Assembly: GCF_010548305.1 (NCBI RefSeq)
Contig: NZ_JAAGLV010000016.1
Coordinates: 62,001 to 126,000 of the forward strand
From: Streptomyces sp. SID13031
GTDB taxonomy: Bacteria; Actinomycetota; Actinomycetes; Propionibacteriales; Kribbellaceae
Direction of reading: 5' to 3'
DNA length: 64,000 nucleotides
Positions 47,704 to 55,389 of the stretch are shown here, piece after piece. The translations under genes were made by a program, and so were the position numbers. The notes beneath the pieces were generated by a model that was not told where the DNA came from, made no database searches, and worked only from the letters and a program-made list of their open reading frames with translations. The first letter of the stretch is position 1. Every line of letters begins with the position of its first letter.

Positions 47704-49158
47704 CTAGTCCGTCAGGAAGCCTTCGGTGATGAGGCCGGCGATCTTCGGTAGGTAATCCGCGTGCAGGTCGTCGCGCTCCAGCAGGCTCGCCAGCGCGTCC
47801 AGGATCTGCCCGACGCTGAGGTCGCCGTCGCAGGCGCCGACGAAGCCGGCGAGCACGGTGTCGACCTGCTCGGCCCGGCGCATGCCGCGCTGCCGGCGCA
47901 GCACGATCGTCGCCGGATCCTCGGCGCCCGGCGGGCCGGCCGTCTCCTGCACGAGGTCGTCGGCCATGGTCAGGTGGAGCCCGGTGAGATCGGTGGGCAA
48001 CCCCTCGATCCGCTCGAACCTGTCGAGCACGTGCGGGCCGATCGGCTGCTCGATCTCGTACGGCCACTCCTCGGCGGTTGTGCTGCCCGCAGTGTTGTGG
48101 AGGTTGACCCAGCCCATCCCGATCGCCTCGACCTGTTGCTCGTCGAGCCACCGCAGCCAGGCGTCGTACCGGCTCGTGTACTCCGGACGCCCCTGCAGAC
48201 CCGCGTCGCGCAGCCACAATTCGACGTACTCCGCTGGGTCGAGTTGCTCGCGTTGCACCACCCAGCTGGACCTGTCGCCGGTCCAGCCGGCGACTCGTTC
48301 CTGCCAGTCCTGGCCACGGACGCAGGTCCAGTTGGCGAGCAGTTGGCACCAACCGCCCTCCGTCAGGTGCTGTGGAGCCTGCCGAACCAGCTGCTCGACC
48401 ACCGCGTCGCCGGCGAACCCTGTCTCGCGATAGGTGAGTCGCGCATCAGCAGCGGGCGGCGCGATCACGTACGGCGGGTTGCTCACGATCAGGTCGAACC
48501 GCTCCCCCGCGACCGGCTCGTAAAGGCTGCCGTCGCGAACATCGAGATCGACGCGGTTGAGCGCGGCGGTCCAGCGGGTCAGCTGGAGAGCGCGCGGGTT
48601 GATGTCGGTCGCCACGAGCTGGCCGATCCGGTCGGCTAGATGGAGCGCCTGGATGCCACAGCCAGTGCCGATGTCGAGCGCCCGCTCGGCCTTGATCGGC
48701 ACGGTCAGCTTGACCAGGCTCAGGCTCGCCGGGGCGATCCCCAGCACATAGTCGGGTCGCATCGGCTCACGCAGGCCGTCCAGCCCCGGCGTCAGATCGG
48801 CGATCACCCACCAGTGCCGGTCGTCCTCGGCGTACGGCCGAACGTCGAGCGCGGCCGTGACCTGACGGCCTTCCTCCTTAAGGATGCCTAAGGCAACCAA
48901 TGCACCTAGATCCCCTGGGAACGCCTTGTCCACCAGGTCCTTCGGTTCCGTGCGTTGCAACAAGAACAGCCTGATCATGGTGTCGAGCGAGTCTCCCGCA
49001 GCCGTCTGCTGGAAGGCCGGCGTCGTCTCGTTGCGCGCCAACGCGTTGTTGGCCGCCGCACCCAACCGCTCCGCCACGCCTTCGACCGTGTACGCCGCTG
49101 CCTCGAAGGCGCCGCGCAACCGGTCGACCAGTCCGGCGCCCAGCTCTTGCTCGTCCAT
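47704..49158 (-). CDS. Class I SAM methyltransferase, PrmC/RlmG-like architecture
   Basis: A 484-residue protein. A winged helix-like N-terminal half (about residues 1-155) precedes a small-methyltransferase domain: SAM motif LDIGTGCGIQALHLA, acidic end VATDINPRALQL, and catalytic IVSNPPYVIAP (NPPY motif, typical of N-methylation of amide or base nitrogen). A further 190-residue C-terminal region completes it. The NPPY motif points to glutamine or nucleobase methylation; the true substrate, protein or rRNA, is not known. The start ATG 49158 is the first of the frame. It is a single gene between convergent GGDEF genes and the DUF2785 gene. Confidence 0.85.
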   Translation of the reverse strand: MDEQELGAGLVDRLRGAFEAAAYTVEGVAERLGAAANNALARNETTPAFQQTAAGDSLDTMIRLFLLQRTEPKDLVDKAFPGDLGALVALGILKEEGRQVTAALDVRPYAEDDRHWWVIADLTPGLDGLREPMRPDYVLGIAPASLSLVKLTVPIKAERALDIGTGCGIQALHLADRIGQLVATDINPRALQLTRWTAALNRVDLDVRDGSLYEPVAGERFDLIVSNPPYVIAPPAADARLTYRETGFAGDAVVEQLVRQAPQHLTEGGWCQLLANWTCVRGQDWQERVAGWTGDRSSWVVQREQLDPAEYVELWLRDAGLQGRPEYTSRYDAWLRWLDEQQVEAIGMGWVNLHNTAGSTTAEEWPYEIEQPIGPHVLDRFERIEGLPTDLTGLHLTMADDLVQETAGPPGAEDPATIVLRRQRGMRRAEQVDTVLAGFVGACDGDLSVGQILDALASLLERDDLHADYLPKIAGLITEGFLTD

Positions 49159-49246
49159 GTCCCTATCCTCGCAGGCCGCCGCGATGGCGCCCGGCGGTTA
49201 TCCACAGGTCTGGAACTCGTCGAGGGTAGCCCCCAGCCGCGGGGCG

Positions 49247-50041
49247 TCAGAAGTAGTACGGCGTTGCGATGCGGAAGAGTTCCAGGAGCTTGGTCTTGAT
49301 CTGGTCGCGGTGGGGGATCTGGGCGTTCGGGTGGGCGTCGTCCAGGTGGAGGCCGTGGTCGGCGAGCAGATAGACGACGCGCATCGTGCGCAGGGTGTTC
49401 GAGATCTCCGGGCGGATGCCGGCCGTCGGGACCGTGGCGACGGCCCGTACGGCGGGGTCGAGCCAGCTGGTCGCGTCCTCCTCGGAAAGATCCTGGCGGA
49501 TCAGGGCGATGGCGAGGGCGAACCCCAGCCGATCGTCCTCGAAGTCGCGCAGCACGTACTCAGTGGGCGTCAGGAGCCGTCCGATGCCCAGCCGGAGCAT
49601 CTGCACGGGCTCGACGGCCTGGACGCGCGCCAGGGCCCCCAGGAGGTCGCTGCCGTGGGCGACAGCGTGCAGCCAGCCCAGCTTGGCGTCGAAACCGCGC
49701 AGATCCTCCTCGGCGACGTACCAGCGCTCGAACGGCGGCACCCAGGACGGCTCGAAGACACCCTGCGAGATGATCGAGTCGAGGATCAGCGGCGCGAAGG
49801 TCCGGGCCTGGATCTCCGGGTCGGCGAGCCGGTCCACCATCTCGTCCCCGAGCGCGCGCAACTCGTCGCGCCCGAGCTGACCGTCGCCGATCCAGGTGGC
49901 GAGCGTCGAGTAGGCCTGCGTGTCCCGGACCTGCGGATCGGGTGACCGGAGCATCGCGGAGAGCTCGGCGACGAGGTCGTCGAGCGGCCGGTCGCCCGGT
50001 ACGGCGAATCCGTCCGCGCGTACCCGCGCCCAATCGGTCAT
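49247..50041 (-). CDS. DUF2785 family protein
   Basis: A 264-residue protein starting at ATG 50041. It is all-helical with HEAT-like segments (VRDTQAYSTLATWIGDGQL, GWLHAVAHGSDLLGALAR, RLTPTEYVLRDFEDDRLGFALAIALIRQ-like blocks) and matches the DUF2785 family, whose molecular role is not known. The GWLHAVAHGxD segment is the family hallmark. No signal peptide or membrane segment is seen, so it is cytoplasmic. Single gene; it begins just after a hairpin that ends the ABC exporter operon. Confidence 0.82.
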   Translation of the reverse strand: MTDWARVRADGFAVPGDRPLDDLVAELSAMLRSPDPQVRDTQAYSTLATWIGDGQLGRDELRALGDEMVDRLADPEIQARTFAPLILDSIISQGVFEPSWVPPFERWYVAEEDLRGFDAKLGWLHAVAHGSDLLGALARVQAVEPVQMLRLGIGRLLTPTEYVLRDFEDDRLGFALAIALIRQDLSEEDATSWLDPAVRAVATVPTAGIRPEISNTLRTMRVVYLLADHGLHLDDAHPNAQIPHRDQIKTKLLELFRIATPYYF

Positions 50042-50065
50042 GCCCCGCAGGCTAACAAAGGGAAC

Positions 50066-50104
50066 GGCCCGTGGGACATCTGGAAACCAGATGTTCCACG
50101 GGCC
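50066..50104 (-). terminator. Terminator of the ABC exporter operon
   Basis: An 18-nt stem GGCCCGTGGGACATCTGG with CCAGATGTTCCACGGGCC (one G-T pair) around AAA, followed on the minus strand by GTTCCCTTTGTT. It lies 75 nt after the permease stop and just upstream of the DUF2785 start. Confidence 0.85.
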
Positions 50105-50179
50105 GTAGCGACCAGGACCCCTCAGCCCGGCCGGACCTCGCACCGCCGAGCGGCAGAGCCACCCGGCGGCCGTCTCATC

Positions 50180-50944
50180 TCAGGCGTCGCGCTTGTTCGC
50201 GGCGCCGATGGCGATCACCAGCAAGCCGATACCCCAGGCGGCGAAGTACGCCAAGGCCCACCATGGGCCGAGCTGGGCCGATGGACCCGCGGCGTCGGCG
50301 CCGGCCGCGCCCATGTCCTGACCGCCGTTGATGAACTGGTTGGCATTCGTGAACGGCGCCCACTTCTGCAGGTCGTCACCGATCTTCGGGATCAGCGTCA
50401 GCAAGTTCTCGACCAGCAACGGCCACAGGATCAGGATGGCGATCGCTCCGGCGCTCTGCCGGATCAGGATGCCGACCGCGACCGCGAAGATCGCGCCGAT
50501 CCCGTAGACCAGGCCCTGCCCGAAGAGCAGCCGCCACTCGGCCGACGTGTCGATCGCCATGTCCGCGGAGCCGGCCAGCAAGTAGCCCATCCCCCACGAG
50601 CCCCAGGACGCGATCAGGCCGACGACGGCGGACAGTCCGGCGACCACGACGGTCTTGCTCAGCAGCAGCGACGCACGCTGCGGGACGGCCAGAAAGCTGG
50701 TCCGGATGGTGCCGAACCGGTACTCCGTGGTGACGGCCAGCGCGGCCATCACCATGATGACCATCTGCCCGAGGTTGACGCCGAACTGCGACATCGCGGG
50801 AGTGACCTGAGCTTCGTCGGCCCCGGTGGACAGACCGGTGGCCAGCGACGCGAGCCCGATCGACAAGACGGCGGCGACGATCATGCACCACCACGGCGAC
50901 CGGGTCGAGAAGAGCTTGATTCGCTCGACAGTGATCAACGACAT
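50180..50944 (-). CDS. ABC-2 type transporter permease
   Basis: A 254-residue integral membrane protein with about six transmembrane helices and an N-terminal amphipathic segment MSLITVERIKLFSTRSPWW, as in ABC-2 exporters. TTEYRFGTIRTSFLAVPQR between helices 2 and 3 is a typical ABC-2 coupling region (E-Y-RxGTIR). It pairs with the ATPase encoded 1 nt upstream. The likely job is export of a peptide, lipid or antibiotic; substrate unknown. Confidence 0.88.
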   Translation of the reverse strand: MSLITVERIKLFSTRSPWWCMIVAAVLSIGLASLATGLSTGADEAQVTPAMSQFGVNLGQMVIMVMAALAVTTEYRFGTIRTSFLAVPQRASLLLSKTVVVAGLSAVVGLIASWGSWGMGYLLAGSADMAIDTSAEWRLLFGQGLVYGIGAIFAVAVGILIRQSAGAIAILILWPLLVENLLTLIPKIGDDLQKWAPFTNANQFINGGQDMGAAGADAAGPSAQLGPWWALAYFAAWGIGLLVIAIGAANKRDA

Positions 50945-50945
50945 G

Positions 50946-51947
50946 TCAGTTGTCCTCCTTCGGCCCGGCGGCCACCTCGGCGCCGGAGACCGGCGGAACC
51001 GCGGTCGGGTCGGTGACCGCGGCGCCCTCGTCGTGCGCGTGGTACTGGACCGAGTCGCCGGTCATCTGCATGAACGCGGCCTCCAGCGAACCGCGCTGCA
51101 GTGACAGTTCGTGCAGCACGATGCCCTGGGCCGCGGCCGTCTCGCCGATCGCGTCGGTGGTGATCTCGCTCTCGACGATCAGGACCTTGCCCTGGTCCTC
51201 GATGTCGTCGATCCGGGTCTTCAGATTCTGCTCCTGCAGGATGCTCTGCAGTTGGTCGAGCTGTGGGCTCCGTACCTTGACCGTGGTGCCGCTGGCGCGG
51301 TCGACGAACTCCGTCGTGCTGGACTGCGCGATCAGCTTGCCGCGGCCGATCACGATCAGCTCCTCGGCGGTGAGCGCCATCTCGGACAGCAGGTGGCTGG
51401 AGACCAGCACGGTCCGGCCCTCGTCGGCCAGCCGGTGCATGAAGGTCCGGATCCAGACGATGCCCTCCGGGTCGAGGCCGTTCACCGGCTCGTCGAAGAG
51501 CAGGATCTCCGGGTCACCGAGCAGCGCACCGGCGATCCCGAGCCGCTGCGACATACCCAGCGAGAAGGCGCCGGCCCGCTTGCCCGCGACCTCGGTCAGA
51601 CCGACCATCTCCAGCGCCTTGCCGACACTCGACTTGGGCAGCTTGTTGGAGGCGGCCATCCAGGCCAGGTGGGCCCGGGCGGAGCGGTTGGGGTGCACCC
51701 ACTTCGCGTCCAGCAGGGCGCCGATCTTGGTCAGCGGCTGCCGCAGGTCGCGGTAGTGCTGGCCGTCGATCCGGACGTCACCGGAGGTCGGGGTGTCCAG
51801 TCCCAGGATCATCCGCATGGTGGTCGACTTGCCGGCCCCGTTCGGGCCGAGGAAGCCGGTCACCTTGCCGGGTTTCACCTCGAAAGAAAGGTTGTCAACG
51901 GCAATGGTGCTGCCGTAGCGCTTGGTGAGGCCTTTTGCCTCGATCAT
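50946..51947 (-). CDS. ABC transporter ATP-binding protein (ABC-2 exporter)
   Basis: A 333-residue ATPase, start ATG 51947 with GAGGAG. The nucleotide-binding domain (about 1-230) has Walker A GPNGAGKST, signature FSLGMSQRLGIAG, Walker B ILLFDEPVNGLDPEG, and a switch His in SSHLLSEM. The signature is S-L-G-M-S instead of LSGGQ, a variant common in the DrrA/BcrA-like group. A C-terminal domain of about 100 residues with VKSPQLDQLQSILQEQN-like segments is typical of those exporters. It energises the adjacent permease, forming the usual two-gene operon, possibly for self-protection against an antimicrobial. Confidence 0.92.
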   Translation of the reverse strand: MIEAKGLTKRYGSTIAVDNLSFEVKPGKVTGFLGPNGAGKSTTMRMILGLDTPTSGDVRIDGQHYRDLRQPLTKIGALLDAKWVHPNRSARAHLAWMAASNKLPKSSVGKALEMVGLTEVAGKRAGAFSLGMSQRLGIAGALLGDPEILLFDEPVNGLDPEGIVWIRTFMHRLADEGRTVLVSSHLLSEMALTAEELIVIGRGKLIAQSSTTEFVDRASGTTVKVRSPQLDQLQSILQEQNLKTRIDDIEDQGKVLIVESEITTDAIGETAAAQGIVLHELSLQRGSLEAAFMQMTGDSVQYHAHDEGAAVTDPTAVPPVSGAEVAAGPKEDN

Positions 51948-52058
51948 CCCGTGCTCCTCGTTCGGTGGCGCGCCAATGAGTTCATGGGCGGGCTGTGTCC
52001 CCATCAGTATCGAGGCCTGGGTGGGTCATCACATCGGACCCGGGGCGGATCCGGTGTG

Positions 52059-52074
52059 TCCACCCCTGGGTGGA
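52059..52074. promoter_or_regulatory. Perfect dyad upstream of the ABC exporter operon
   Basis: TCCACCC-CT-GGGTGGA is a perfect 7-bp inverted repeat 112 nt before the ATPase start, within a 306-bp gene-free stretch (51948-52253). It could bind a repressor. I see nothing else in that stretch. Confidence 0.45.
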
Positions 52075-52242
52075 TTCTGTCGCCCACCGGACCGCGGGTG
52101 CCATCGGTTGACTCCCTGACCCACCCCTGACGATCCCGTACTACGGCCCGGGGCCGCATCCGACCAAAGTCGATGCCCGGTGGCCGAACGTCTCGTCCAG
52201 CCAGGAAATGGGGGTGACTCCCAGCTGATGGTTGATGCCCGA

Positions 52243-52278
52243 CAAACGAAAGACCCGCCGGAGACGAACTCCGGCGGG
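52243..52278 (-). terminator. Terminator of the H+-pyrophosphatase gene
   Basis: On the minus strand CCCGCCGGAG-TTCGT-CTCCGGCGGG is a perfect 10-bp stem followed by TCTTTCGTTTG, 31 nt after the hppA stop. This is a classic intrinsic terminator. Confidence 0.9.
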
Positions 52279-52308
52279 CCTTTCGGGGTACTGCGGTCGA
52301 TCAGCCCA

Positions 52309-54615
52309 TCAGACGGCGGCGTTGACCTCGGCCGGGGTGTCGGAGATGACCGACTCCCGGCGCTTGGAGATCACCACGGCCACGACGATGATCGCGAACG
52401 CGACGAGCGCGATCGTGATCCGCAGCGCGGTGTTGGTGTCCTCGCCGATCGACGACATCCCGACGACGGCCGGTGCGATCAGCACGGAGACCAGGTTCAT
52501 CACCTTGATCAGCGGGTTGATGGCCGGGCCGGCGGTGTCCTTGAACGGGTCGCCCACGGTGTCACCGATGATGGTGGCCTCGTGCGCCGGCGAACCCTTG
52601 CCGCCGTGGTTGCCGTCCTCGACCAGCTTCTTCGCGTTGTCCCAGGCGCCACCGGAGTTGGCCAGGAAGACGGCCATCAGGGTGCCGCTGGCGATCGCGC
52701 CGGCCAGGTAACCGGCCAGCGCCGAGGCGCCCAGCCCGAAACCGACGGCGATCGGGGCCGCGATCGCGAGCAGACCAGGAGTGGCCAGCTCACGCAGCGA
52801 GTCGCGGGTACAGATGTCCACGACCTTGCCGTACTCCGGCTTGCCGGTGCCTTCCATGATCCCGGGGATGTCGCGGAACTGGCGACGAACCTCGTAGACG
52901 ACCGCACCGGCGGCGCGGCCGACGGCGTTGATCAGCAGTCCGGAGAACATGAAGACGACGGCCGCACCGATGATCAGGCCGACCAGCGTGGACGGGTCGA
53001 AGACCAGCGCGTCGCTGTTGAAGGCGGCGTCGCCGGCGTCGTTCAGCACCGCGTAGATCGAGTCCGTGTAGGAGCCGAACAGCGCGGTCGCCGCGAGTAC
53101 GGCGGTGGCGATCGCGATGCCCTTGGTGATCGCCTTGGTGGTGTTGCCGACGGCGTCCAGCTCGGTCAGGATCTGGGCCGCTTCGCCGTCTACGTCACCG
53201 GACATCTCGGCGATGCCCTGCGCGTTGTCGGAGACCGGACCGAAGGTGTCCATCGCGACGATGACGCCGACGGTGGTCAGCAGACCGCCACCGGCCAGCG
53301 CGATCGCGAACAGCGCGAGCACCCCGGAGCCGCCGACCAGGAAGGCGCCGTAGACAGCAGCGGCGATCACCAGGCCGGTGTAGACGGCCGACTCGAAGCC
53401 GACCGAGATACCGGACAGGATGACGGTCGCGGCACCGGTCAGCGAGGTACGGCCGACGTCCTGGACCGGCTTGTCCTCGGTACCGGTGAAGTAACCGGTC
53501 AGCGCCAGGATGATCGCGGCCAGCACGATGCCGATGATGACCGAGACGGTCGCGATGACCCGGGGGTCACCATCCTGCGCGGCGATCTTCTCGGTTGCGC
53601 CGGTCAGGTCGCCGAACTTGCTCGGCAGGTAGGCGAACGCCGCGACGGCACACAGCACCGCGGAGATCGCCGCGGAGATGTAGAACGCCCGGTTGATCGT
53701 CCGCAGACCGTTCTCGCCGGCCCGCGGCTTGGTCAGGAAGACGCCGATGACCGCGGTGACGGCGCCGATGGCCGGCACGATCAGCGGGAAGACCAGGCCC
53801 TGCTCGCCGAAGGCGGCCTTGCCCAGGATCAGCGAGGCGACCAGCATGACGGCGTACGACTCGAACAGGTCGGCGGCCATACCGGCGCAGTCACCGACGT
53901 TGTCGCCCACGTTGTCGGCGATCGTCGCCGCGTTGCGCGGGTCGTCCTCGGGGATGTTCTGCTCGACCTTGCCGACCAGGTCCGCGCCGACGTCGGCGGC
54001 CTTGGTGAAGATGCCACCGCCGACCCGCATGAACATGGCGAGCATGGCGGCACCGAAGCCGAAGCCCTCCAGCACGGTCGGGGCGTCACCCTCGAAGAGC
54101 AGCACCACCAGGGCCGCACCGAACAGGCCGAGGCCCACGGTCGCCATACCGACGGTTCCACCGGTACGGAACGCGACCCGCATGGCGGGCTCGCGGCCTT
54201 CGTCCCGAGCGGCCGCGGCGACGCGGACGTTGGCCCGGGTCGCGAGCCACATGCCCAGGTAGCCGATGGCGGCGGAGAAGCCCGCGCCGATCAGGAAGAA
54301 GACCGACCGGAAGATCTTCAGCGTGGTGTCGTTGTCGCCGTCACTGTGCACAGGCAGCAGGAACAGCAGCAGGAACGCCACCACGGCAAAGATCGACAGG
54401 GTCTTGAACTGGCGGGACAGATAGGCCGAAGCGCCTTCCTGGACCGCCTGAGCGATGATCTTCATACTCTCGGTGCCATCGTTCGCGGCAAGCACCTGAC
54501 GACGGAACACCATCGCGATGGCGACCGCGAGGATCGCGATCACTCCAACGACGGCGACCAGCGTGGTGTTGCTCGACGAAAGATCCACCGCTTGTACAGC
54601 AAGCGACGCGGACAT
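52309..54615 (-). CDS. hppA: Membrane-bound proton-translocating pyrophosphatase
   Basis: A 768-residue, roughly 16-helix H+-pyrophosphatase that couples PPi hydrolysis to proton export. Catalytic loops are clear: GGGIFTKAADVGADLVGKVE, DDPRNAATIADNVGDNVGD, and near the C-terminus NSGGAWDNAKK and GDTVGDPFKDTAGPAINPLIKV. GNTTKAITKG carries a Lys at the position that distinguishes potassium-independent enzymes (Ala in the potassium-dependent group). The start ATG 54615 has GGAGG at the right distance. It is the last gene of this minus block, 240 bp after bldG, with its own terminator. It may save energy by recycling PPi from biosynthesis. Confidence 0.95.
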   Translation of the reverse strand: MSASLAVQAVDLSSSNTTLVAVVGVIAILAVAIAMVFRRQVLAANDGTESMKIIAQAVQEGASAYLSRQFKTLSIFAVVAFLLLFLLPVHSDGDNDTTLKIFRSVFFLIGAGFSAAIGYLGMWLATRANVRVAAAARDEGREPAMRVAFRTGGTVGMATVGLGLFGAALVVLLFEGDAPTVLEGFGFGAAMLAMFMRVGGGIFTKAADVGADLVGKVEQNIPEDDPRNAATIADNVGDNVGDCAGMAADLFESYAVMLVASLILGKAAFGEQGLVFPLIVPAIGAVTAVIGVFLTKPRAGENGLRTINRAFYISAAISAVLCAVAAFAYLPSKFGDLTGATEKIAAQDGDPRVIATVSVIIGIVLAAIILALTGYFTGTEDKPVQDVGRTSLTGAATVILSGISVGFESAVYTGLVIAAAVYGAFLVGGSGVLALFAIALAGGGLLTTVGVIVAMDTFGPVSDNAQGIAEMSGDVDGEAAQILTELDAVGNTTKAITKGIAIATAVLAATALFGSYTDSIYAVLNDAGDAAFNSDALVFDPSTLVGLIIGAAVVFMFSGLLINAVGRAAGAVVYEVRRQFRDIPGIMEGTGKPEYGKVVDICTRDSLRELATPGLLAIAAPIAVGFGLGASALAGYLAGAIASGTLMAVFLANSGGAWDNAKKLVEDGNHGGKGSPAHEATIIGDTVGDPFKDTAGPAINPLIKVMNLVSVLIAPAVVGMSSIGEDTNTALRITIALVAFAIIVVAVVISKRRESVISDTPAEVNAAV

Positions 54616-54805
54616 CCGTCCTCCTTGTAGGCAACCCCTCAGGGCTGAACGGCCCCCGTACTGCCGCACACCGAAGGGTTGAGAATTACGACACACGCGC
54701 CAATGGCCTGGCGCGGTGGGTCACTCTAACGGGTAAACGACCAGACCTGATGACAGGGTGGTCTACGCCATACCCGCGGTCGTCAGCCGGTACTTCACCG
54801 TCTGT

Positions 54806-54840
54806 GATCGCGGGGACACCTTTTCCCTTACCTCGCGATC
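54806..54840 (-). terminator. Candidate hairpin after bldG
   Basis: GATCGCGGGG and CCTCGCGATC form a 10-bp stem with one mismatch around a 15-nt loop, starting 15 nt after the bldG stop. No T-tract. It separates bldG from hppA. Confidence 0.55.
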
Positions 54841-54854
54841 GGTCCCGGACCGCC

Positions 54855-55214
54855 TCAGATGGCCGAGGCGACGTCCGGATGGATCTCGAACACCTTGGTC
54901 AGGCCGGTGATCCGGAAAATCTTCAGCAACCGCTCCTGGGTACAGACCAGCGACAGCGAACCGTCGTGGGTCCGGACCCGTTTCAGCCCGCCGACCAGGA
55001 CGCCGAGGCCGGTGGAGTCCAGGAACTCCACCCGTTCCAGGTCGACGACGAGGTCGTAGGACCCGCCGTCCACCAGCGTGACGATGGTTTCGCGGAGCTT
55101 CGGCGCGCTGTAGACATCGATCTCCCCACCCACTTCGACGACGGTGCGCCCACCCTCTGTGCGCGTCGTCAGCGACAGATCCACTTCGGCCTCCGATCCC
55201 GTGAACTGTTGCAT
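54855..55214 (-). CDS. bldG: BldG-like STAS-domain anti-sigma factor antagonist
   Basis: A 119-residue SpoIIAA-like protein. The STAS fold is intact: [45 protein letters not shown], where Ser in DSTGLG is the phosphorylation site. Members bind and neutralise an RsbW-type anti-sigma kinase when unphosphorylated. The placement next to the DUF1998 helicase and hppA matches the bldG neighbourhood in Streptomyces, where BldG controls development and antibiotic production. There, an RsbW-like anti-sigma gene follows bldG; here only 240 bp precede hppA and no such gene fits. The start ATG 55214 lacks a clear ribosome site. Confidence 0.88.
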   Translation of the reverse strand: MQQFTGSEAEVDLSLTTRTEGGRTVVEVGGEIDVYSAPKLRETIVTLVDGGSYDLVVDLERVEFLDSTGLGVLVGGLKRVRTHDGSLSLVCTQERLLKIFRITGLTKVFEIHPDVASAI

Positions 55215-55389
55215 TCAACCATGTACGGACCGTGAGTAGGGCCGTGTGCGAAAACTCTTTCATTTCGGTGCATCCCGCGTCGAGCCAGCCGTCCAAACTG
55301 ACGTGTGCATCCGCATTTGCACACGCTTTCCGCATCCGCGCGTGCACGCTGTGGTGAGTTCTGTCCACGGGCCTGACTAGGGTCGAGAC

